Shown here piece after piece: positions 1 through 6,817 of a stretch of 16,052 nt of DNA; position 1 is the stretch's first letter; every line of letters starts with the position of its first letter. This DNA is from Planctomycetaceae bacterium UBA6172 (GTDB lineage: Bacteria > Planctomycetota > Planctomycetia > Pirellulales > Pirellulaceae): the NCBI GenBank assembly GCA_002422955.1, contig DITY01000112.1, positions 4,806-20,857 of the forward strand. The letters run 5' to 3'. The translations under genes and the position numbers were made by a program. The notes beneath the pieces are model-generated. The model had not been told where the DNA came from. It did no database searches and saw only the letters and a list, made by a program, of their open reading frames with translations.

Positions 1-5
1 CCGCC

Positions 6-47
6 CGACGCTCCAACCGCTCCGCTCGACGCTCCAACCGCTCCGCG
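6..47. repeat. Two-copy 21-bp tandem repeat at the window edge
   Basis: Two near-identical 21-bp units lie at 6-26 and 27-47, sharing the core CGACGCTCCAACCGCTCCG. In the plus frame starting at base 1 they read as DAPTAPL/DAPTAPR, and that frame stays open until a TGA at 67-69, so this could be the Pro/Ala-rich C-terminus of a gene entering from the left. The other two plus frames are also open here, so no coding call is made. Confidence 0.6.
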
Positions 48-116
48 AGACGGCCACGGAATGAAATGAAGTCGCGGTTGAAGCAGTTCATCACCAGCCG
101 ATCCTTCGCGTCAACG

Positions 117-153
117 AAAAAACCCCCGGCAGGATTGGCTCCCACCGGGGGTT
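117..153 (-). terminator. Intrinsic terminator of the Cys-rich protein gene
   Basis: A 9-bp perfect stem (AACCCCCGG at 121-129 with CCGGGGGTT at 145-153) encloses a 15-nt loop. Read on the minus strand the stem is followed at once by six T residues (complement of 117-122). It lies about 40 bp beyond the stop codon of the minus-strand gene at 196-684, which is the expected place. Read on the plus strand there is no T tract. Confidence 0.85.
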
Positions 154-195
154 CGTCGCTCAGATTCTCAGCCGATTAGGAACCGGCGGAAGGGA

Positions 196-684
196 TCAGA
201 AACCGCAGGACGGTTCGCAACCGCAAGCGGGAGCGGGAGCTTCGCAGCAGTTAGCCTTCTTGTGGCTGAACAGCTTCGAGAACAGGCCAGGCTTCTTGAT
301 GCCACAGCAGCCGCTGTCGCAAGCGGGAGCTTCGCAACCGCAAGCCGGAGCGGCGATTTCGCAACCGCAAGCCGGTTCAGCGACTTCGCAACCGCAAGCC
401 GGTGCACAGGCATCGCAGCCGTGGTGCTTGGCGAACAAACGCGACAACAGGCCTTTCTTGTGGCCCAAGCAGCCGCTGTCGCAAGCCGGAGCTTCGCAAC
501 CGCAAGCCGGGGCTTCGCAGCCACAAGCCGGGGCAGCGATTTCGCAGCCGCAAGCGGGCTCGACGTCGCAACAGGCGTCACAGCTCTTCTTGCCGAAACA
601 GCTGAACAGACCCGCCGAAGCGTTCGCCGAGCTGATCAGGGCGAAGGCGCAGGCGAGCATAACAGGAACGAATACACGACGCAT
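196..684 (-). CDS. Secreted cysteine-rich repeat protein (planctomycete type)
   Basis: A 162-aa protein with a signal peptide: MRR, a hydrophobic stretch over residues 5-20 and an Ala-x-Ala cleavage site near residue 24. The mature part is built almost entirely from repeats. PACGCE occurs seven times (residues 43-64, 95-118 and 152-157) and PACDSGC twice (66-72, 120-126). Three short basic-amphipathic spacers of the form GL(F/L)S-x-(F/L)F ending in K/H residues (25-33, 78-88, 133-143) separate the Cys blocks. I count 28 Cys in about 138 mature residues. Exported Cys-rich proteins are known from planctomycete cell envelopes; a structural disulfide-linked or metal-binding role is inference. A GGAG lies about 9 nt before the ATG, which supports this start, and a strong terminator follows. 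I do not recognise a named family. Confidence 0.85.
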   Translation of the reverse strand: MRRVFVPVMLACAFALISSANASAGLFSCFGKKSCDACCDVEPACGCEIAAPACGCEAPACGCEAPACDSGCLGHKKGLLSRLFAKHHGCDACAPACGCEVAEPACGCEIAAPACGCEAPACDSGCCGIKKPGLFSKLFSHKKANCCEAPAPACGCEPSCGF

Positions 685-1329
685 CGTGGTGGACTCCGAT
701 AGGATTGGGATTCAACTGACTCAAACTCTTACCGCGACGTTCTCCCGCTACCGCCCGACCTCAGTGCAAGGTCAGAGGACAGGATACGGTCATCAGCCGC
801 TTTCTGGCCGACGGCAACGAACGGACCAACGTGGGGTAGTTCCGTTCGGCTGTTTGTTCGGAGGCGGCCGTTCTGTGTGGCGGTTGTCTCACACATTCGC
901 TGACACAAGGGGTATCGACCCGGTTACGATCGGGCTGCTCGAAACTGCAACCAAAAGCAGGGACCAAGAAATTTTGCTATCCGGTAGCACGGGTTGTTCG
1001 CCGGGTGACGGTTAGGTGAAGACAGCCGACATGCGTTAAAGTTTCCGTGATCGGCAGTGTTTATTGCCTGTCAGACTCTTGGCCACGCCCGCACCCTCTC
1101 CCACGGCCGGCACACTACCGATGACGCCTGAAAGCACCGCCCGCGTCGACTTTTGGCAACACCCGGCCCGGCCCTTCCATGGTTTCCCCAATTTTTCGAA
1201 GCTCTTTAAGTGCTTCCTTGGCAGAGACTTGCGCGATTTCAACGCGAGGCGACTGGCGCGCTTGGCACGGCAACTGCCCAGCAAGCCCATGCGTCGGTTT
1301 CCCGTCCCATCGCCCCGCCCGCGCGCCCC
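685..1329. other. Intergenic region between divergent genes
   Basis: These 645 bp separate the minus-strand Cys-rich gene from the plus-strand orphan at 1330, so they should hold both promoters. Near the left end I see only the GGAG of the Cys-rich gene. Around 1040-1075 the sequence is less GC-rich (AAAGTTTCC, GTGTTTATTGCC), a possible promoter zone for the plus-strand gene, but no clear -35/-10 pair is visible. Short open frames cross the region on both strands without a ribosome-binding site or any recognisable domain. Confidence 0.5.
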
Positions 1330-2205
1330 ATGCACAGCCTCGAACTCGTCCGCCTGGCTTCCGTTATCGCCGCGGCGGCGGAATCGCTCGCCCTGCGGGC
1401 GACGCCGATTCCCGCTGACGCGCTGACAGGCTATTGGCTGGCGAATCGCGAGCGATTTGCCCTATGGGAGCATGGCCTGCAACGTTTCCGGGAGATCGAA
1501 GAGCACGGCCGCGTCCTGGCGATGCGCGATTGGTGGTCGACCCACCTGGCGATGCTCGAGGAAATTCTGGTCAGCGAAATCCTGACGCGGGTGATGGCCG
1601 CGGTGGGGGCGATGCTCGATGCCCGCGTCCCCAATCACCACGCCGAACCGCTGACCCAGTCGGTCTACCGTCAGCACCTCGAGGCCCGCGGCCAGGTCCT
1701 ACGATTGCTGCTGTTCGGGCGGGGCGGAAGCGTCGACGACACCGTCCGCCTGAACCGACTGCGGAACACTGCCGAGCGGTGGGTCGATGCGCTGATCGCC
1801 CCGTTGGCCGGTCCGCACCCCGAAACGCTGCGCTACGCGATCGATGCGGCGCAGGCCCTCCGACTGGGGACCGACGGGAGCGCAATTGACCTGGGGGCCA
1901 ACCCGGCAACGCTATTGCCGCAGCGGTTTCAGTGGCCGCTCATCGAAGTCTCCTTGGGGCTGTTGATCCAGCCCCACGCGGCCCTGCCCCATGCCAATCG
2001 CCAAATCGGGGAAGTGGTCCTGGCTTGCTTGGGGGAGCAATTGTTCGATTCGTTCGGCATCTTGCAGTCGGCGACGAGGCTTCGCATTCGGGCCGGCCTC
2101 AGCCCCGAATCGCGTCCGCTGGTCAATTGTCCCGACAGCCATCCGTTGTTTCGGGCCCAGCGACCGCCTCAGCTCCGCGCCAACCTACTCCGCTGGACCT
2201 CGTGA
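1330..2205 (+). CDS. Conserved-looking hypothetical helical protein
   Basis: A 291-aa protein from ATG 1330, not recognised. The composition looks soluble and mostly alpha-helical, with no signal peptide or membrane segment. Residues 34-100 are rich in Trp, Glu and Arg; a second helical block with GRGGS and LNRLRNTAERW follows near 148-170, and the C-terminal third has amphipathic helices ending in a short basic tail. The frame is open further upstream to an ATG at 1210, but the extra 40 residues are Ala/Arg/Pro-rich with the look of translated intergenic DNA, so the later start is chosen. Neither start has a Shine-Dalgarno. The purN start follows 64 bp downstream on the same strand, so co-transcription is possible. 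Codon use agrees with a real gene. Confidence 0.75.
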   Translation: MHSLELVRLASVIAAAAESLALRATPIPADALTGYWLANRERFALWEHGLQRFREIEEHGRVLAMRDWWSTHLAMLEEILVSEILTRVMAAVGAMLDARVPNHHAEPLTQSVYRQHLEARGQVLRLLLFGRGGSVDDTVRLNRLRNTAERWVDALIAPLAGPHPETLRYAIDAAQALRLGTDGSAIDLGANPATLLPQRFQWPLIEVSLGLLIQPHAALPHANRQIGEVVLACLGEQLFDSFGILQSATRLRIRAGLSPESRPLVNCPDSHPLFRAQRPPQLRANLLRWTS

Positions 2206-2269
2206 CCGGTTCGGCGGCACAATGCTTCGGTCGCGATCTTAACAACCCTCACTTGTCAGCCTCGCTCCC

Positions 2270-2857
2270 ATGCCGCAGCCGATTCGCACCGCCGTTTTCC
2301 TTTCCGGGGGCGGCCGCACCCTACAGAATCTGATCACCCATCGCGATCGAGAGGGATTGCCGATCGAAATCTGCCTGGTGATCAGCAGTTCGGCCAAGGT
2401 CCGCGGCCTCGACATCGCCCGGGAGACGGCGATCCCGACGCGAGTGGTGCGGATGTCCGAGCATCCTTCGGCGGAAGCCTATCGCGAGGCGATGTTCGCT
2501 CCCTGCCGCGAAGCGGGCGCGGAGCTGGTCATCATGGCGGGATTCCTCAAGCACGTGCTGATCCCGGATGACTTTCGGGGCCGCGTGATCAACATCCATC
2601 CGTCACTGATTCCGGCCTTCGCCGGCCCGGGCATGTATGGCCATCGGGTTCACGAAGCGGCGATCGAACGCGGGGTGCAGTTCAGCGGCTGCACGGTGCA
2701 TTACGTCGACAACGAATACGACCATGGCCCGATCCTGCTGCAACGGGTCTGCGAGGTTCCGGAGGGCTGCACGCCTGACCAATTGGCGGCGCGGGTCTTC
2801 GAACTGGAAACCGAGGCCCTGCCGGCCGCGATCCGGCGGCTAGCCGAGCGCCGTTAG
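2270..2857 (+). CDS. purN: Phosphoribosylglycinamide formyltransferase (GAR transformylase)
   Basis: A 195-aa protein matching the formyl-tetrahydrofolate-dependent PurN family in length and motifs. It transfers a formyl group from 10-formyl-THF to GAR, the third step of cytosolic de novo purine synthesis. The N-terminal loop SGGGRTLQN (12-20) corresponds to the phosphate-binding SGxGSN loop. The catalytic set is present: Asn108 and His110 in the NIHPSLIPAF block and Asp151 in VDNEYDHGP, equivalent to E. coli Asn106, His108 and Asp144. GPGMYG and SGCTVH are also conserved. The loop reads GRT where GSN is usual. It is not next to other pur genes here; the gene before it is an orphan. A hairpin overlaps the stop codon. 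Confidence 0.93.
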   Translation: MPQPIRTAVFLSGGGRTLQNLITHRDREGLPIEICLVISSSAKVRGLDIARETAIPTRVVRMSEHPSAEAYREAMFAPCREAGAELVIMAGFLKHVLIPDDFRGRVINIHPSLIPAFAGPGMYGHRVHEAAIERGVQFSGCTVHYVDNEYDHGPILLQRVCEVPEGCTPDQLAARVFELETEALPAAIRRLAERR

Positions 2858-2864
2858 CCGCCAC
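2835..2864 (+). terminator. Hairpin overlapping the purN stop codon
   Basis: GGCGGCTAGC (2835-2844) pairs with GTTAGCCGCC (2853-2862) as a 10-bp stem with one G-U pair and an 8-nt loop. The TAG stop sits in the 3' arm. No T tract follows on either strand, so this is a terminator-like or mRNA-stabilising hairpin between convergent genes, not a textbook intrinsic terminator. Confidence 0.45.
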
Positions 2865-2911
2865 CGGTCGCAGCCGCTCAGGTAAATCGCGATTCCCCAG
2901 CCACAACCGCC

Positions 2912-3667
2912 TCAGCGGCCCTCACGAAGCCGATAGCCGAGCATGTCGTCGAGTTCCGGTTCGGCTTCGATTTCCCGGACGGTCTGCTCGATGTCGTAGG
3001 GGATGCGGCGAAAGGTGACCGTGTTGTCGTCCCAGATCACGTAACAGCTTCGAGGGTCGCCGTCGCGGGGTTGGCCGACGCTGCCGACATTGACCATCCA
3101 CTTGGCCACGTTGTCGAACAATCGGAAATGCTCCGAGACATCGCTGCTGCGGATGAATCGATTCTCGCTGGTGAAAATCCCAGGGACGTGGGTGTGCCCC
3201 TGAAAGCAGACTCGCGTGACGAGCGCGAACAGCTTATCCATCTTCCGCGGATTCTGCGTGTCTTCGGGAAAGACGTATTCGGTCGTCGGCCCTCGCGGCG
3301 AGCCATGGACGAACAGTTGGGCATCCCGCTGGACGACACGGGGCATTTTGCAGATGAACTCCAACCGCCGCCGACACAATGCGGGAGTGTCGGCGGTGTG
3401 CAGTTGTTCGCGGGTCCAAAAGATCGCCCGTTCGGCGGTCGTATTGAAACCCTCGGGGTCGAAGATGGCGCTGCTGTCGTGGTTGCCGAGCACCGTGAAA
3501 GCGAATTCCATCGTCTTGTCGAGGCATTCGCGGGGACGCGGGCCGTAACCGACCACGTCCCCCAAACAAATGATCTCATCGACCACCTGCGTCCGGACGT
3601 CTTCCAGCACCGCTTCGAGCGCCGCCAGGTTGCCATGGATGTCGCTGAGGATTGCCGTACGCGTCAA
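2912..3667 (-). CDS. Calcineurin-like metallophosphoesterase
   Basis: A 251-aa cytosolic protein with the complete metallophosphoesterase signature: DIHGN (Asp9, His11), GDVVGYGP (Asp37), GNHD (Asn62, His63), a single HGSP (His121), and GHTH (His158, His160). These residues bind the two catalytic metals. The late NVGSVGQPRDGDPR block (193-206) is typical of the small YfcE/MJ0936-like phosphodiesterase branch. The length is normal. The substrate cannot be inferred; the family includes cyclic-nucleotide and dinucleotide hydrolases. The gene is convergent with purN (54 bp) and lies 83 bp downstream of the peroxiredoxin gene on the same strand with no clear terminator between, so read-through is possible. 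The GTCA-rich region before the ATG gives no strong Shine-Dalgarno. Confidence 0.9.
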   Translation of the reverse strand: MTRTAILSDIHGNLAALEAVLEDVRTQVVDEIICLGDVVGYGPRPRECLDKTMEFAFTVLGNHDSSAIFDPEGFNTTAERAIFWTREQLHTADTPALCRRRLEFICKMPRVVQRDAQLFVHGSPRGPTTEYVFPEDTQNPRKMDKLFALVTRVCFQGHTHVPGIFTSENRFIRSSDVSEHFRLFDNVAKWMVNVGSVGQPRDGDPRSCYVIWDDNTVTFRRIPYDIEQTVREIEAEPELDDMLGYRLREGR

Positions 3668-3750
3668 CGCGATTGCTCCCGGGATGACTGAGATTCGGTC
3701 TGAGGTTTTCCAGCCCCCGACCGCCTAGCCGGGTCACGAACCCAACTGCC

Positions 3751-4350
3751 TCAGTCGCCCGCGTATTCTTTGCCGAAGAACTCTTTGCTCTCGTTGACGC
3801 CTGGCTTGATCGTCCGGTTCCCTTCTTTCCAGTCGGCGGGGCAGACTTCGCCATTCCGCTCGAAGTACTGCAGGGCCTTGACCATCCGCAGCGCCTCGTC
3901 GACGCTGCGACCCAGCGGCAGGTCGTTGACGACTTGATGACGGACGACGCCGTTGCAATCGATCAAGAACAATCCGCGGAGCGCGACACCGCCGTCCAGC
4001 AGCACGTCATAGTCGCGAGAGATTTGCTTGTTCAAGTCAGCGACCAACGGATACGTGATCTCGCCGATCCCGCCTTGGCTGCGGGGCTGATTCCGCCACG
4101 CCAGGTGCGAAAAATGGCTGTCGACCGACACGCCGATGATCTGCACGTTCAACTTCGCGAAGTCCTCCACCCGATCGCTGAAGGCGATGATTTCGGTCGG
4201 GCAAACGAAGGTGAAGTCGAGCGGATAAAAGAACAACAGGACGTATTTGCCGAGATGACCCGACAACGTGAACTTGTCGTTGAACGAGCCATCGGGCATC
4301 ACCGCGGTACAGGTGAAGTCGGGGGCCTGCTGAGTAACGAGAACTGCCAT
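3751..4350 (-). CDS. Typical 2-Cys peroxiredoxin (AhpC/Prx1 family)
   Basis: A 199-aa thiol peroxidase that reduces hydrogen peroxide and organic peroxides in the cytosol. The peroxidatic Cys50 lies in DFTFVCPTE and the resolving Cys170 in GEVCPADW, the usual spacing for the typical 2-Cys class, which forms intersubunit disulfides in a dimer or decamer. The active-site Thr47 and the conserved SVDSHFSHLAW block are present. The sequence carries GGIG at 93-96 and a C-terminal helix ending FFGKEYAGD. GGxG is one of two features linked to overoxidation-sensitive Prx enzymes; the matching YF motif is only approximate. GGAG about 9 nt before the ATG supports the start. No dedicated reductase (AhpF) is adjacent, so thioredoxin is the likely donor. 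Confidence 0.95.
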   Translation of the reverse strand: MAVLVTQQAPDFTCTAVMPDGSFNDKFTLSGHLGKYVLLFFYPLDFTFVCPTEIIAFSDRVEDFAKLNVQIIGVSVDSHFSHLAWRNQPRSQGGIGEITYPLVADLNKQISRDYDVLLDGGVALRGLFLIDCNGVVRHQVVNDLPLGRSVDEALRMVKALQYFERNGEVCPADWKEGNRTIKPGVNESKEFFGKEYAGD

Positions 4351-4522
4351 CGACCAATCTCCGCTAGGTTTCGAGTTGATGAATGCTGACGGGCGGATCG
4401 GACATCACGGTACCCAACCCGACGCCGACCCCGGCGCATCGTCCAGCGGCCGCCGAACCGCCCCGCGATCGCCCGATTTCCAGGAGCCCTGCCATGATCG
4501 TACCGAGCGGCAGATCCGGCAA

Positions 4523-4536
4523 GGGCGCATCCGCCC
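4523..4536 (-). terminator. Short GC hairpin downstream of the permease gene
   Basis: GGGCG (4523-4527) and CGCCC (4532-4536) form a 5-bp stem with a 4-nt loop, 18 bp beyond the stop of the minus-strand permease gene. It has no T tract. The rest of the 203-bp gap 4351-4553 shows no gene; it must include the peroxiredoxin promoter, which I cannot place. Confidence 0.25.
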
Positions 4537-4553
4537 GGGAAACGGCTCAAAAC

Positions 4554-5324
4554 TCATCGCGATCCGACACCGATCAACGGCGCGGCGAGGCTGACGATCG
4601 CGACGAACAGCAACATCGCCAACGTCAACCGCCGCAACCGCTCGCGCCCCAGCCAGGTGCCGACCTTCAAACCCTGGACCGTGACCCACAACAACACCGG
4701 GATCAGCGCCAGAGCCATCACGGCCGACGGCCCGACACGCTGGCCGAAGGTCCAAAAAATCATCGCCATCGACGGAAAGAGCCCGATCAGATACAGCGAA
4801 AAGAGAAACCCGCGACTCTTGCGGGTGTCCCAGTCATGAGCTTGCACCCACAGCACCATCGCCGGACCGCCCATGCCGACCAGACCCTGCAGGAAGCCCG
4901 AAACGGGGAAGGCGAGCCACGCCCAAGCCGGATGCAGCCGGCTGCGGGGCTGAAAACGACAGAGGATGATCGCCAACGTGATCACCAGCATCACCCCGCC
5001 GATCACCTGCTTGATCCGCTCCGGCGGCAAGCGGTCGTCCATCCACCACAAAACCGCGACCCCCAACGGCAGCAGGCTGAGCCGCCCCACGGCCGGCCAG
5101 ACGAGCTGCCGCAAATCGATCGCGTCACGCAGCGACCAGACCCCCCACGCGTTTTGCGGGATCGTCGCGATCCACAGCGCGATCTGGGCCTCGGGGATCG
5201 GGTAACCCAACCAGACCAGCACCGAGATGATCAGCAGCCCGGCGGCGAACCCGGACGCGGACTGGATGAACGTCCCCAGCGTCAGGACGAAGGCGAAGGT
5301 GGCGAAGGTGGCTAGGTCGAACAT
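4554..5324 (-). CDS. TauE/SafE (TSUP) family membrane permease
   Basis: A 256-aa integral membrane protein of the sulfite exporter TauE/SafE family, which moves sulfur-containing or other small organic anions across the inner membrane. It has about eight hydrophobic segments, arranged as two halves. The repeated family motif appears as TFIQSASGFAAG (18-29) and as SGFLQGLVGMGGPAMVLW (142-159). The open frame extends 72 codons upstream, but that extension lies over the dihydroorotase gene and is hydrophilic; the Met at 5324 begins directly with the first membrane helix and is chosen. It is divergent from the dihydroorotase gene, 61 bp apart, so both promoters must be compressed there. The substrate is unknown; no sulfur-metabolism genes are nearby. 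Confidence 0.88.
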   Translation of the reverse strand: MFDLATFATFAFVLTLGTFIQSASGFAAGLLIISVLVWLGYPIPEAQIALWIATIPQNAWGVWSLRDAIDLRQLVWPAVGRLSLLPLGVAVLWWMDDRLPPERIKQVIGGVMLVITLAIILCRFQPRSRLHPAWAWLAFPVSGFLQGLVGMGGPAMVLWVQAHDWDTRKSRGFLFSLYLIGLFPSMAMIFWTFGQRVGPSAVMALALIPVLLWVTVQGLKVGTWLGRERLRRLTLAMLLFVAIVSLAAPLIGVGSR

Positions 5325-5385
5325 CTGAAAATCGTAGAATGAGAAGCCTCCTGAGGTCCACCCGGCAATCCTTGAACGGCAATCG

Positions 5386-6774
5386 ATGAACTCCCCAAGC
5401 TCCAGCCGCCCCCACCGCACGCTCGTCCGCGGGGCCAATGTCGTTTTTCCCGATTCGACCCGGCAGGCGGATGTGCTGTTTTCGCCCGCGGGCATTCTCG
5501 ACATCGACGCCTCCCGAACGACCGCGGCGGACTCGGTCATCGAGGCCGCCGGCAGGTGGCTGATCCCCGGCGTGATCGACGACCAAGTCCATTTTCGCGA
5601 GCCCGGCCTGACGCATAAAGAAGATCTGGCGTCCGCCAGTCACGCCTGCGCCGCGGGGGGCGTGACGACGTTCCTCGAAATGCCGAACACCCGCCCCCCG
5701 GCGATCACGATCGAAGCGGTTCGCGACAAGGAGCGTCTGGCGAGCGAAAAGTCGCTGGTTAATTTCGGCTTCTACATCGGCGCGACGCCCAACAACGTCG
5801 GCGAGTTGCGAGCGTCGACCGATCTGCCCGGGATCAAGATTTTCATCGGCAGCAGCACAGGCGATCTGCTGGTCGATGAGCAGGAGGCGCTCGAGCGGAT
5901 CTTCGCCGAAACGTCGCTGCCGATCTGCGCCCATTGCGAGGACGAGTCGACGGTCCGCGCGAACGCGGCCCGGTTCGCCGGCACGACCGACGTCGCCGAT
6001 CATAGCCGCATCCGCGACGTCACCGCCGCCGTGATCGCGACCCGTCGCTCCATCGACTTGGCCGTGCGTCACCGCCACCGCTTTCACGTCCTCCACGTCT
6101 CGACCGGCGACGAAATCCCGTTGCTCGCCCCGGCTCGGCCCTGGGTGACCGCCGAGGTTTGTCACCATCACCTGTTCTTCAACGTCGACGATTACGCTCG
6201 GCTGGGAACGCGGATCCAGATGAACCCCTCGATCAAATCGGCGGCGGACAACGCGGCGCTCCGCCAAGCGTTGCTCGACGGCTCGATCCAGGTGATCGCG
6301 ACCGATCACGCCCCGCACACGCTCGCCGAAAAGGCGCTGCCGTACCCCCAATCTCCCTCCGGCTTGCCCGCGGTCGAAAACAGCTTGCCGCTGTTGCTGA
6401 ACGAAGTCGCTCAGGGACGCTTCACCATCGAACAAGTCGTGCAGTGGATGTGCGACGCGCCGGCCCGGGTGTGGGGGATCTGCGGCAAAGGGCGGATCGC
6501 CCTGGGGTACGACGCCGACCTGGTGTTGGTCGATCCCGAGCGGGTCCGCACCATCCGTGACGAGGAACAATTCACCAAGTCACGCTGGAGCCCTTGGCAC
6601 GGCGAGTCGCTGACCGGTTGGCCGATCACCACCTGGGTCGGCGGCCGCCGCGTGTTCACTCGCGCCGCCGACGACTCGGCCGTGTTTGACGAGTCGGTGC
6701 GCGGCGACAAACCGCGTTTCGACCACAGCCGCGGCGGCTATTGGAACACGCCGGACGGCATCGGACCGAGCTGA
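5386..6774 (+). CDS. pyrC: Dihydroorotase (class I, Gln-variant metal site)
   Basis: A 462-aa amidohydrolase-fold enzyme catalysing the reversible ring closure of carbamoyl aspartate to dihydroorotate in pyrimidine synthesis. Recognisable features are PGVIDDQVHFREPG (61-74), GGVTTFLEMPNT (91-102), Lys151 in GIKIFIGSSTGD, His183 in CAHCED, His237 in HVLHVST and Asp307 in IATDHAPH. The first His of the usual HxH metal motif is Gln67; His69 and Arg71 remain. From memory the same DQVHFREPGLTHK form occurs in Bacteroidetes dihydroorotases such as that of Porphyromonas gingivalis, including the KxFxGSSTG block, so this is a subgroup trait and not a defect. Lys151 may be the carboxylated bridging lysine. 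The residues around Asp307 and the C-terminal GADLVLVDP-like strand are complete. It stands alone, convergent with the next gene (43 bp). Confidence 0.9.
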   Translation: MNSPSSSRPHRTLVRGANVVFPDSTRQADVLFSPAGILDIDASRTTAADSVIEAAGRWLIPGVIDDQVHFREPGLTHKEDLASASHACAAGGVTTFLEMPNTRPPAITIEAVRDKERLASEKSLVNFGFYIGATPNNVGELRASTDLPGIKIFIGSSTGDLLVDEQEALERIFAETSLPICAHCEDESTVRANAARFAGTTDVADHSRIRDVTAAVIATRRSIDLAVRHRHRFHVLHVSTGDEIPLLAPARPWVTAEVCHHHLFFNVDDYARLGTRIQMNPSIKSAADNAALRQALLDGSIQVIATDHAPHTLAEKALPYPQSPSGLPAVENSLPLLLNEVAQGRFTIEQVVQWMCDAPARVWGICGKGRIALGYDADLVLVDPERVRTIRDEEQFTKSRWSPWHGESLTGWPITTWVGGRRVFTRAADDSAVFDESVRGDKPRFDHSRGGYWNTPDGIGPS

Positions 6775-6817
6775 TTTTCACCGGCGTCCTCCGATCGGGC
6801 CAGCGGGTCGGCACCGC

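Noticed and set aside
260..1015. 251-aa plus-strand open frame rich in SQPQAGA repeats
   Set aside because: It is antisense to the Cys-rich gene; the repeat is the complement of the PACGCE codons, and no ribosome-binding site precedes it. The minus frame has a signal peptide and a terminator.
1036..1335. 99-aa minus-strand open frame in the intergenic region
   Set aside because: Basic, low-complexity translation with no ribosome-binding site or motif; it also overlaps the start of the plus-strand orphan.
3668..3750. Possible terminator between peroxiredoxin and metallophosphoesterase genes
   Set aside because: No stable stem followed by a T tract could be found on the minus strand.
4383..5315. 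310-aa plus-strand open frame opposite the permease gene
   Set aside because: Composition is almost entirely Arg, Gln, Pro, Asp and His, typical of the complement of a membrane-protein gene.
5125..6570. 481-aa minus-strand open frame across the dihydroorotase gene
   Set aside because: Antisense shadow of a clear enzyme; no coherent fold, and it overlaps the permease gene in a different frame.
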